DNA from: a virus
Virus record (IMG/VR): IMGVR_UViG_3300020207_000012
Span: 1-64,000 of that record
DNA length: 64,000 nt
Reading direction: 5' to 3' (one strand)
Shown: positions 40,366 to 49,400 of the stretch, one piece after another
Layout of the letters: every line of letters begins with the position of its first letter
Numbering within the stretch: the first letter of the stretch is position 1
The notes under the pieces: model-generated
The model's input: the letters and a program-made list of their open reading frames with translations, nothing else
What the model was told of the DNA's origin: nothing
Databases searched by the model: none
Position numbers and translations under genes: made by a program

Positions 40366-41219
40366 AGTACCACACCTTCATACTTTTTTATGATACTATG
40401 TGTTAGCCAATCTTTTTCAACATAATGAAATGGATAAATTTGTTCAAAATTTCCAACAGTTAATGTTAAATCGTCTGCTACGTTAGAAAATATATCAGTA
40501 TTCCAAATGTTAGATATTTTATGCTTGGGTATATTTTGTATATGACTCTTCATATGCACAAATGTTGGGTATGATTTAATACTGTAGTCGCACACTAACT
40601 CTTCAATATCCATAAACTTTACTGCTAACGCATATGCGATATCAGCACTCATCCAATCTTGTCCGCTTCCACGTAGATGCTGTTCATACACATCTTCCCA
40701 GTTTGTCATAATTTTTTCTACAGTTTTGAAAAAATCATATGCAAACTCTGATTTATTGAAGTATGAGAAATTACTGTAAACATTTGGCAAATCAAGTGAC
40801 GTAAACTTTTTTCTATAGAAGTCGCTTGTTACTTCTTCATTTCTAAATGTCTTTACATTTGTACACAACCAAACATCTTTTTGCGCTAGATAATCCCACC
40901 AATGATCAACACTATGAGTGAATATCATATCACTATCTAGTATAATAGTTTCATCATATGGAGACATGTGAATATACTTCCACTTGTTTTCTATCTTCCA
41001 AGTAGATTCATCTGCTTCATCTTCCCACGGAATATCTACAATATGGTCAAACACTTTTCTATGTTTATCAGTAATTAAAGTTTTTGTGTATTCATCTACA
41101 CATACACAAATAGAGTTTTCACGTTGTGTTGCTTTAAGACTTAATGCTAACGCATATGTCATTCTTAGATAGTCATGCTTTTTGTTATTTTGAACTATAA
41201 CAATATACCCTCTACTCAT
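40362..41219 (-). CDS. Glycosyltransferase-like protein (GT8/GT-A type), copy 1
   Basis: The 285-residue protein has KWKYIHMSPYDETIILDSDM, where DSD forms the metal and nucleotide-sugar site of GT-A enzymes of the GT8 (glycogenin-like) kind. YIVIVQNNKKHDYLRMTYAL at the start is the Rossmann-like first strand. SYFNKSEFAYDFFKTVEK and DWMSADIAYALAVKF lie in the region that usually shapes the acceptor site. The paralogue upstream shows the same pattern. The start gives a 4-base overlap with that neighbour. Sugar identity is unknown; with the CMP-sugar enzyme it may build a surface glycan. Confidence 0.7.
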   Translation of the reverse strand: MSRGYIVIVQNNKKHDYLRMTYALALSLKATQRENSICVCVDEYTKTLITDKHRKVFDHIVDIPWEDEADESTWKIENKWKYIHMSPYDETIILDSDMIFTHSVDHWWDYLAQKDVWLCTNVKTFRNEEVTSDFYRKKFTSLDLPNVYSNFSYFNKSEFAYDFFKTVEKIMTNWEDVYEQHLRGSGQDWMSADIAYALAVKFMDIEELVCDYSIKSYPTFVHMKSHIQNIPKHKISNIWNTDIFSNVADDLTLTVGNFEQIYPFHYVEKDWLTHSIIKKYEGVVL

Positions 41220-42085
41220 GCCAAGCCTCCAAATTCCAATAAGCTATCCATATGTCTTTCAATAGAACGCTTATTCATAATATGAAGGTCACAATTTTTA
41301 AATCTACTTAGTACACATTCTTTAGACTTCTTAAGAGTAGATGTTGTAAGAACCATTTCCTTTTCGCTGCTAACCTTGTATATGTCATTTGTATCATAGC
41401 TATTCATAAGATATTTTATAGGTAGTTCTGGAACTGTATACTTTACATTACCATTTAAAATATGAAGAGCAATTGAAAACGCATAATCATTTCTGAATAG
41501 TGCGCCTTCACAATTGTATAAGTTGTAGTAATACATATAATGTTCTTTAACATTATGTATCATACTGAATAGACTTTCAGTAAATACTGTTTTTCTAAAA
41601 TAGAACACAGTCGCCCAATACATATCAATTGAATAATCGTCTATTTTTACCACGTTATTATCTTTATCTTCTCCGCCGGATATATCCCTATAACTTTTTG
41701 TAATCATAAAATCATTATGACTATCCCAAACACCGTCTAGTGCGTTACTCATTACAAAATAATCACAATCTATTACTAGTGTTTGTGCGTATGGAGAGAT
41801 ATCAAAAACAGAACTTCTACTTGCGTTTATAAATTTAGCATATTCTGTATCATCTGCTGTATCACGGTATAGTCTATTTGTATAAAACCCACGATTGTCT
41901 AATGTGATAACTCTATCAAACGCACGACTTACCAATTCTTCATCATACTCAGAATGTACATCAGTGACTAAGCAAATTTCATCAAATCCAGACAAATTCT
42001 TTCTAGCATAGCCAGCACTTGCGCAAGCTATCTTTACGTAGTCAACGTAATCATTGTTTTGTGCAAATAATAAAATACCCTTCAT
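41216..42085 (-). CDS. Glycosyltransferase-like protein (GT8/GT-A type), copy 2
   Basis: The 289-residue protein begins MKGILLFAQNNDYVDYVKIA, aligning with the start of copy 1, and has SPYAQTLVIDCDYFVMSNAL, where DCD takes the place of the DSD metal site. FYFRKTVFTESLFSMIHNV parallels the SYFNKSEF segment of copy 1, and NDYAFSIALHIL the DIAYALAV segment. This tandem pair likely arose by duplication. It overlaps the 42085-42477 gene by one base. The changed DxD spacer residue does not exclude activity. Confidence 0.68.
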   Translation of the reverse strand: MKGILLFAQNNDYVDYVKIACASAGYARKNLSGFDEICLVTDVHSEYDEELVSRAFDRVITLDNRGFYTNRLYRDTADDTEYAKFINASRSSVFDISPYAQTLVIDCDYFVMSNALDGVWDSHNDFMITKSYRDISGGEDKDNNVVKIDDYSIDMYWATVFYFRKTVFTESLFSMIHNVKEHYMYYYNLYNCEGALFRNDYAFSIALHILNGNVKYTVPELPIKYLMNSYDTNDIYKVSSEKEMVLTTSTLKKSKECVLSRFKNCDLHIMNKRSIERHMDSLLEFGGLA

Positions 42086-42477
42086 TATAATTCTAGTGCC
42101 ACATCAATCCTTCTGGAGCTTCTTAATTGCTCGTATTCCAAGTAATACTCATTTACAGCAAAAAAGTATACATCTGAAATTTTATCTAAAAATTCTTTTG
42201 TGTTATTAATGATTATAGGTAGTCTATTCTTGTCAAGTATAATAGCCTCTTCTCTACCAGATGAAACTATAAAGTTAACAAAACCTATAAGTTCAGGCGA
42301 TACTTCAAATGTACCTCCATTCATACTGTATGACAATAAATTATCTACTTTAGCTTTGATGTTTTCTTTATTCAAGTTAAAGGTCTTCATAGCGTTTTTC
42401 ATATGAAGAGCATTTTCGATTTTTTCTTTTTGTAAGTTTCTATTTAAATCATCATTCGATGGTTTTCTCTTAGCCAT
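42085..42477 (-). CDS. Unknown helical phage protein, first gene of the 42-kb operon
   Basis: The 130-residue product starts with a basic N-terminus (MAKRKPSNDDLNRNLQKEKI) and helices (MKNAMKTFNLNKENIKAKVD), then FEVSPELIGFVNFIVSSGR and a C-terminal helix ending RRIDVALEL. I do not recognise it, though the layout recalls conserved T4-like virion-region genes. It has a Shine-Dalgarno (aggag) 7 nt before its ATG and a perfect sigma70-type promoter just upstream. Its position between virion genes and the sugar operon leaves its role uncertain. Confidence 0.62.
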   Translation of the reverse strand: MAKRKPSNDDLNRNLQKEKIENALHMKNAMKTFNLNKENIKAKVDNLLSYSMNGGTFEVSPELIGFVNFIVSSGREEAIILDKNRLPIIINNTKEFLDKISDVYFFAVNEYYLEYEQLRSSRRIDVALEL

Positions 42478-42503
42478 ACGTGTACTCCTGATATAATACT
42501 ACA

Positions 42504-42532
42504 ATTATACACTATATGATTTTTGTTGTCAA
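42504..42532 (-). promoter_or_regulatory. Perfect sigma70-type promoter for the 42-kb minus-strand operon
   Basis: On the minus strand TTGACA (42527-42532) and TATAAT (42504-42509) are exactly 17 nt apart, matching the consensus at all twelve positions. It lies in the 58-bp gap after the tail-fibre gene and would drive the genes from 42477 toward 30133. Confidence 0.85.
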
Positions 42533-42535
42533 CTA

Positions 42536-44566
42536 CTATATTACTTCATCGTAAATAGTATAGTCTGTTGTTGGAGAATATGATATAGATGAGTCAGTAA
42601 CACCAGTGATTTGGCCTATTGTACCATTTGCAAATGCTACGACCCCACCCACTAAACTTAATGTAGATATATCTAATCCATTATCACTAAAGTATGTTCC
42701 TGAACCGACATTGTTTGTATTGCTTGAATACGCACTAGTTGTGTTAAGAGTAGGAAGACCGTTTAGTAGATTTGTTTCTTCTATACCAGACTGGAATAGC
42801 CCTACTACTTGAACTCCGCTACCAGCACCTGTACCACCATTAACAGAATTTATGATAATGTTTTGTTCTTCGTTTAGTATTCTAGTAGCATTGAATGTTG
42901 CACCAACGGATGTACCAAGATAAACAATTTCTGTTTCTTTAACAATAAATCTTTGTCCGTTCGCTGGATTTGTAACCTTTCTAGTGTAACCGATTTCGTC
43001 TTGTATTGTTCTGCCGCTATCAACCCAAGAAGACCCATTCCATTCATAAACGATACCAGTCTGTGCGTCAATAAGAATATTAGCATCAAGACCACCTGTA
43101 AAATTAATATCAGCATATGTACTACCACCTTGAGAGTGGCTATAATACCCATATGGGGCTTCGCCTTTAAATACTGCCAATCGTGGATCGCTATCTAAAT
43201 CTACAGTTATCTCTGAAGAGATTTGATAGTTTTCCAGATCGTTCCAATGTGTTGTATAAAACTTAAATGTGTCACCTTGTCTTTGTACTTTTATTCGTGC
43301 TTGATCTGGATACCAAGCATTAGAAACTGTTGAACCAGTTGTAAATGATATATTTGCTATTACATACTGAGGCAACCATGGTCCATTTTCAGTATAAAAT
43401 ACCCCCCAATGCCCAGTTGGTTGTTGACCACCTTTTGTACGAGCAGCAACTAGTGCTTTGTTGGTCGTACCGTCTCTCACAAAAGCAGCAATAAGACCGA
43501 TAGTATCGTCATCCCATGTAGCTACAGAATATACTGTACCTTCAAAAGTAAAATCGCTGTGAGTTGTTGGTGAAATGAACCCGCCACCCAGAGAAGTATT
43601 TGTAGGTTGAACAAAACTTTCAGTATTAGTATCATAATACCAATCAGCAGCTTGCCCTCCAGGAGTTGTACCGCCAGGATAATAATTTCCTCCATCAAAT
43701 CTGTCCCAACTGTTGAAAATGTCTTGTTGTGTTGGTGGAACAAGTGTTTGTGTAGCAGCAGTAGCATCACCGGAATCCCTATAGATATAAGACTCTTGTT
43801 CCGGTAGAGGGGTAATGTTTATATAAACATTTCCTGTTTGTGTTTCTGTTCCATTAGTAACAGTGTATTGAAATCCGGCTGGTTGACCAGAAAGCCCTGT
43901 CGAAACAAACTCAATAGTAGTACCATTTAAACTTAATGTACCATTAGTTGGATTTTGAACAGATGATACACTTAGTGATAAACCCTGTCCATCAATATCG
44001 TTTGATACTAGGTCAGAAGAACTTAGTAAAAGAGTTTCAGCTTGTCTCAAATCATATGTATCAGATACAGCAATAATAGGCGGTATCGCTACAACATTCA
44101 TTGTTACAGTGCCTTGTTTTGTAATATTAGATGAGTTTCTAGCTGTATATGTAAAACTTGCTGCTACACCAACTCCACCAGTACTTGTAAATTCAATGTT
44201 AGAACCACTAAGAACAACCGTACCATTAACTGCGTTAGAAACAGATATGATTGTCAAAGGGTCTTGATTATTACTATATTCATCAACTGCGCCATTTAAA
44301 ATATCTGCGATTGGTATAGTAGCAGTATATGTTGTGTATACTTCAAATGAATTAGTAGGAAGAATAATTTGATAATTAGATAAACCGTAAAAATCACTAA
44401 AAGACACAGGATCACCTGTATTCTTTCCTAATACATCACCGATAGATGCTAAAAATTGTGAAGACGCAATTGCGGTAGCAGAAGGCCTTGCAGCTTCCGG
44501 AAGTCGTGTACTAAATTCTGTTCTGATGTCGGACATAGAAATAGGTCCGGTACTTTGTAGTGGCAA
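42536..44566 (-). CDS. Tail-fibre or adhesin-like virion protein with Ig-like/cadherin-like repeats
   Basis: The 676-residue protein starts at a TTG (MPLQSTGPISMSDIRTEF) preceded by a strong aggagag; this N-terminus is a recurrent virion-attachment start in marine myophages. Residues ~80-170 and ~170-260 are two cadherin-like beta modules with the pattern NGTVVLSGSNIEFTSTG and NGTLSLNGTTIEFVSTG. A central region (~290-500) with DFTFEGTVYSVATWDDDTIG and RIKVQRQGDTFKFYTTHWND looks like a jelly-roll carbohydrate-binding domain. The C-terminus has a short repeat-rich tip. Such a protein would recognise the host surface. A late octamer lies at 44592-44599. Confidence 0.72.
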   Translation of the reverse strand: MPLQSTGPISMSDIRTEFSTRLPEAARPSATAIASSQFLASIGDVLGKNTGDPVSFSDFYGLSNYQIILPTNSFEVYTTYTATIPIADILNGAVDEYSNNQDPLTIISVSNAVNGTVVLSGSNIEFTSTGGVGVAASFTYTARNSSNITKQGTVTMNVVAIPPIIAVSDTYDLRQAETLLLSSSDLVSNDIDGQGLSLSVSSVQNPTNGTLSLNGTTIEFVSTGLSGQPAGFQYTVTNGTETQTGNVYINITPLPEQESYIYRDSGDATAATQTLVPPTQQDIFNSWDRFDGGNYYPGGTTPGGQAADWYYDTNTESFVQPTNTSLGGGFISPTTHSDFTFEGTVYSVATWDDDTIGLIAAFVRDGTTNKALVAARTKGGQQPTGHWGVFYTENGPWLPQYVIANISFTTGSTVSNAWYPDQARIKVQRQGDTFKFYTTHWNDLENYQISSEITVDLDSDPRLAVFKGEAPYGYYSHSQGGSTYADINFTGGLDANILIDAQTGIVYEWNGSSWVDSGRTIQDEIGYTRKVTNPANGQRFIVKETEIVYLGTSVGATFNATRILNEEQNIIINSVNGGTGAGSGVQVVGLFQSGIEETNLLNGLPTLNTTSAYSSNTNNVGSGTYFSDNGLDISTLSLVGGVVAFANGTIGQITGVTDSSISYSPTTDYTIYDEVI

Positions 44567-44591
44567 AGCTCTCTCCTAATATTACTATTAG

Positions 44592-44599
44592 TATTTATT
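44592..44599 (-). promoter_or_regulatory. Late promoter octamer AATAAATA before the fibre-like gene
   Basis: AATAAATA on the minus strand (7 of 8 match) overlaps the stop codon of the upstream virion gene and lies 25 nt before the TTG start, leaving room for the Shine-Dalgarno. It fits late expression of this virion gene. Confidence 0.5.
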
Positions 44600-45671
44600 A
44601 ATTATTAGGACTATTTGGATTATAAAGAGTGCCTTCCATATCGTGTAGAATTTGATATGTTGGAGAAGGTGAAATAACACCTAAGCGTGATGGATGAGGG
44701 TCGTCTGCTCTTTGCTGTGAAACGTTCATACTAAGAACACCTTGGATTTGACCTGTTATATAGTTACTGTATCCACCGTAGCCACCATAACCACTATAAC
44801 CACTGTATCCTGTATAACCACAGTATCCACCATAAGTATTTAAATGTTCATTATTTAAGAAATATACTGCTACATCAATTTGATGATCTGAATGTAGTTT
44901 CGCCCATACTTCATAAGCGTTATTAGGCAGACCTATATAATTGGCTCTTTTTGTGTAAACATTTTGATAGCTACCAATAAGACCGGTATATCCTAAACCA
45001 GGAGTACCTGCGCCCTTACTTGATACTGTTTCGCTGTGTTGAATTTTCACTACCCCAATATCAAACAATAGTCTATGCCATCCTTCAGATGTATCAAAGT
45101 GATAACCTTCAGGTATATCAGGAAGGTTAGGATCTAATTCTGATTCAATTCTAATTTCACCGCCGGCATTAAAGAAGTGTCTCATTGAGTCTGCGTCAAC
45201 AAAATTAACTCTAAATTCGTACCATTGATTTTCTTGTCCCCACTGTTCATCTGTGGGGTCTGGTTCGCATACGACAAATTCATTCATAGAACTTACTAGG
45301 TTACTTTGAATGCTCATTTTAGATAAAGTATAATTTAGTTTGTTTGCTCTTAGCTCTTCTATGTCATCCATAATCTTTGCCATATGAGCAACAACTTCAG
45401 CTTTAGTTCTAAAGTCACCGTTAAGTAATGTCGTAGGAGTAGTTAACAAAGTTCCCTGATGAACTGCTGCAAACTTCATAGCATCAAATAATCTAAGCCA
45501 GTGTCTTCTACTTATTCGTGTCCCACTTGTTATCAAATTCACAAACAATTGATCTTGTCCGTATCCAGCATCTCCTGATCCTAGCGCAACGACTTCGTTA
45601 ATATCGTTAGCTAGTTGGTTATAATCTTTTGCTTTAAAGTAACTTACAATCGGATAACTTTGCGGCGACAT
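44598..45671 (-). CDS. Virion protein with Gly-Tyr-x repeats
   Basis: The 357-residue protein begins with PIVSYFKAKDYNQLANDINE and VVALGSGDAGYGQDQLFVNL, an N-terminal type seen in tail or baseplate-associated proteins of marine T4-like phages. Near the C-terminus GAGTPGLGYTGLIGSYQ is followed ~45 residues later by eight consecutive Gly-Tyr-x triplets (GYCGYTGYSGYSGYGGYGGY). Such low-complexity GYx runs resemble collagen-like phage fibre repeats. The final part is polar. It ends 31 bases before the next gene start and begins 10 bases after the 45682 gene ends, so it is part of the late virion operon. Role probably structural. Confidence 0.68.
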   Translation of the reverse strand: MSPQSYPIVSYFKAKDYNQLANDINEVVALGSGDAGYGQDQLFVNLITSGTRISRRHWLRLFDAMKFAAVHQGTLLTTPTTLLNGDFRTKAEVVAHMAKIMDDIEELRANKLNYTLSKMSIQSNLVSSMNEFVVCEPDPTDEQWGQENQWYEFRVNFVDADSMRHFFNAGGEIRIESELDPNLPDIPEGYHFDTSEGWHRLLFDIGVVKIQHSETVSSKGAGTPGLGYTGLIGSYQNVYTKRANYIGLPNNAYEVWAKLHSDHQIDVAVYFLNNEHLNTYGGYCGYTGYSGYSGYGGYGGYSNYITGQIQGVLSMNVSQQRADDPHPSRLGVISPSPTYQILHDMEGTLYNPNSPNN

Positions 45672-45681
45672 TCACTCTTCC

Positions 45682-46356
45682 TTAGTTTACTTGTATTGTT
45701 ATTGTATAATCTATCACTATCGTTCTATTTGCTGAAAGTAAAACTGGATGGAATGTTACATGTGTCAGCATTATTGTCTTGTCTTCGTCAAGTTCATTGC
45801 CGTTCTTAACACCACTTAATAGTCCAATCTCATCAAATGTAAATGCTCTAACACTATCCATATCAGGTGAACTATCCGATACAGGCAAAGAAAGATTAGG
45901 GTCTACTGCCTGTACAGCAGCCTCATAATCTGTATGAGATATTTCAACTGAACATAGTATCTTTGCTGTATTCGCTGGAACAACTTCACCATTTCCCATG
46001 TCTTGTCCAGCATGAAATACTGTATTTACAGTCTCTTGTTCATATGTTTTAGCATATAATGTTGAGTTACTAGAAGTTATAGGAAGTTGATCGTATGTAC
46101 CAAATACTCTTGGCGCACGATAAGAAAGCGCAGTTGTTGAATTAGAGCCGCCGTTACCGAATGCTAACCAATTAACAACGGGTGGGGCACCATTACTATT
46201 AACGCTTGTTGGATGACCGCCTAAGGCAGAAGCAAGAGCATATGCCATATTACCAGGATGAATGGCATTCTTCTTTTGAAGAAGAACTTTTCCACTATCC
46301 TTGTCATAAATTTTTATTGTCCCTATGATTTGGGACTTTACATCATCTTTAAACAT
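45682..46356 (-). CDS. Virion structural protein, baseplate/fibre-associated
   Basis: The 224-residue product begins MFKDDVKSQIIGTIKIYDKD and has the pattern IHPGNMAYALASALGGHPTS, VVNWLAFGNGGSNSTT and FTFDEIGLLS, typical of a family of T4-like phage proteins located next to the baseplate wedge genes, possibly fibre or tail-plug subunits. The C-terminus has beta strands (HVTFHPVLLSANRTIVIDYT). It is preceded by a late octamer with leader and Shine-Dalgarno (aagagagac). The position between the giant wedge-region protein and fibre-like genes supports a virion role. No enzymatic motif is seen. Confidence 0.65.
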   Translation of the reverse strand: MFKDDVKSQIIGTIKIYDKDSGKVLLQKKNAIHPGNMAYALASALGGHPTSVNSNGAPPVVNWLAFGNGGSNSTTALSYRAPRVFGTYDQLPITSSNSTLYAKTYEQETVNTVFHAGQDMGNGEVVPANTAKILCSVEISHTDYEAAVQAVDPNLSLPVSDSSPDMDSVRAFTFDEIGLLSGVKNGNELDEDKTIMLTHVTFHPVLLSANRTIVIDYTITIQVN

Positions 46357-46388
46357 TCTAGTCTCTCTTAAAAAGTTTTTATTCTATA

Positions 46389-46396
46389 TATTTATC
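46389..46396 (-). promoter_or_regulatory. Late promoter octamer GATAAATA before the 45.7-kb virion gene
   Basis: GATAAATA on the minus strand ends 32 nt before the ATG at 46356, with aagagagac as Shine-Dalgarno in between. This is the usual late-promoter-plus-leader layout, in contrast to the 5-nt cases elsewhere. Confidence 0.6.
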
Positions 46397-46412
46397 ATTT
46401 TAACAAATTATG

Positions 46413-49400
46413 CTATAATAACCTTTTGTCTGGTTCTTCTAACAAGAATACCATAGTCTCAGGAGATGAGAAAATATATATTTTATCTCCTTGTAGCCCG
46501 TTTACAGCTATTCCATTAAACAACGCACGGTCTTTTATTCTAAGTTCAGCGCCTTCTTTTCTGTCATAATGTAAGAATTCAATGTTTCCATTTTGATCTT
46601 CTATACCTATGATTTGTACACTTTCTGCTTTAGCATTTCTAAATTTAGTTTCATCGGTGACGGTCAAAATGTTATTATTCCACGAATCGATACTATCAGT
46701 TTCGACTACATGCATCATATGACCTCTACCAAGATTATCATACACTATAAATGATTTTTTATCAAGTGTTAATCTTGTTTCATCTGTAAAATTATCAAGT
46801 CTGATGATAGCAGAGTCTAGTATACGTGACTCAACTAGTCCAGTATCATATCCACCTTCATCTGCTGTTGTTTGATAAAAACGTCTTAGTAGACCACCTT
46901 GTTCATATGTACCATCTTCCATTTCAGGGAAATCTTCTGGCTCAACTGATGGGTGCATTTCTATTCCACCATCATATGTATTAATTTTGTATCTACTATT
47001 TCTACCAAAGTCAATATGTAAGTTCATGTAGTTTAATGCGTCAACATCTGCTTCCACAATCTCTTCTGGTTCATAAATTCTCTTTATGTCTCGTAACTTA
47101 ACATGATATGGTTTAGCTTCCATTAAGTATTCAATAGTATCATTGTATGAATCACGTTGATATATTGCGTGTTGTCTTAGTGGTTTATTATAAAGATTAA
47201 CATCAATGTAACTTGTTTTAAACAACCAGTCTGGATATGTTTTTTCAGTATACATATAATCTAACATACCAAAGAATAATTCTTTGATGTATGACAAATC
47301 AGAATACTCATATATCATATTAATAAATTCATGTAGTTGAACTTTAATAATGTTTTCATAATATTTTGGAACACCTGTTTCTAGTGTTTGACCAGGTAGT
47401 TCTATGTCGTTAAATGTTAGACTTAGTGCGCCTTTTACTTTGTTCACTAATCTAATTTCTTTTGGTTCACCAAAACCAAAGTAATACTCTTCGTAATTTT
47501 CATTTTTAATTTTGAAACTACGTGTACCATTTTCAAACATTGTTATCATATCAATATTTCTAGTTCTGCTTAAGAATTCATAACTAGTAATATCCTTATA
47601 GTCTTCGTTTATATACCAATTAACTGCTTCAAAAATATAGTGATCCAATTCCACATAATCTTTATAGAATGGATATCTAGCTTCAATAAGAGTTTTATTA
47701 AAGTGGTCGTTGATTATAGATTTAAAGTTGTCTCTCGCCGAGTCTAAATCTGAGAACCAATTATTAGTGATCGCTCCTACTTGATAAACTCTAACAACAT
47801 CACCAACTATAACATCATAGTTGTTATTAATTCTAAGTGAAGTTCCGTCAATTGAGAAATCTTCTAAATCTATAAAATGATTATTAACTGATACTGCGAT
47901 ATCATCTTCAGTTAAATCTGTTAAGAAATCAACTTCTAATAGAATGCCTTCATCATCAATATCATATATACCAGCAGTTAGGTGAACACTATTTTCAATC
48001 TTACTGTCAGCAATACTATTTTGTAAATCACTTAAGTATTCAGGCATGATTGCTACTTTTGATTCACGTGACAACAGTTCCCAATCTGAGTGACGATACT
48101 GTTTATTTTCGTCGGAACTATATTGTGTTGTAACCCACCACCATCTGTTTTTAGCTTGTGTTTTATTAGAAACAACAATAGTATTTTCATCGATAGGTAT
48201 GAACTTATCTTTGATATCGCCAGTTTCAATAATCATTTTTATTTCATCTGTGCTATACTCTTTGTTGTATCTTGGTAATGTACCTAAATCAGTCCAATAG
48301 TAATACTTCGTAACTTCTTTCTGTCTAGCTTCGTCCCAATATATTTCTTGGTTAAACCATGTAATACCATCTGGTAGAACTTCATTTTCAACCCATTGTT
48401 TTATGACAATTTGAGAACCGTCGACTACTTTGCCCCAATGTCTTTTTACATAATCAATTTCGATGTTTCCGTTAGCATCCCCATAATCATTATATCTATA
48501 GAAACGAGCAAGATTAGTATCCCACCAAATCTCACCAAGATGCTCATCTAACCATAAGTCTTGTGAATAGTACTCATCATACTTTGCAGGGTCTTGCCAA
48601 TCCACAAAGTCGATATCTTTCATAATTGTTCCTGGTAATTTTAGATTTAGTGGATCAAATAATTGGTGTTGAATATAATCTGTCCCATCACGTATAATCA
48701 TTCGTTTAACTAAATCTACATTTACTTCACGTGCTTTTCTATTTTTAACAGTTAGGTTTCCGACATTACTTCTGTCAAGTACTGCCCAACCTCTGTCATT
48801 ATGTTCATCTGCCCAAATTGTTGTTTGATCGTTTAGTCCTAGATTTACATAGAAGCTATCAAAGTTATCACCGTTGTATCCAGGTGTGTATCTTACCGAC
48901 TTCCAACGCATAACTTTAAAGTTTGCGTTACTTTGAATACTTGTGTAGTCTCTATACAACCCTAATTTTTCAAGTAGCAGTTCACTTGTTCCGCTGAAAC
49001 TTATAGCAAGTGTAGAACTAGATATAATAAATCTACCATCTGAAGTTATAGATGCTGTATATATAGAAGACTGATCATTTATTTGGTCTCTAAATTCAAT
49101 CAGCGATGTACTTAATGATTGTGTATTAACATATTCACCTGCTGCTATACCAAAGTCATCTAACGGATTACCTGTCAGGTTACTTATAGATACACTACTA
49201 TCATTACCGCTTATAAGTAGTCTTCTGTCAACTTCTGTAGCTGTCATATCTGTATTAGATAGCACTGAGTTTATATCAGAAATGATATTATCTAATGACC
49301 TTGAAACTTCTGTAGTGTTTAAGAAACCTAATCTTCCCATAGCACCAGTAGTTACTTCTGTTACTGTGAGTGTAGGATTCAATGATCCTATTTTTAATCT

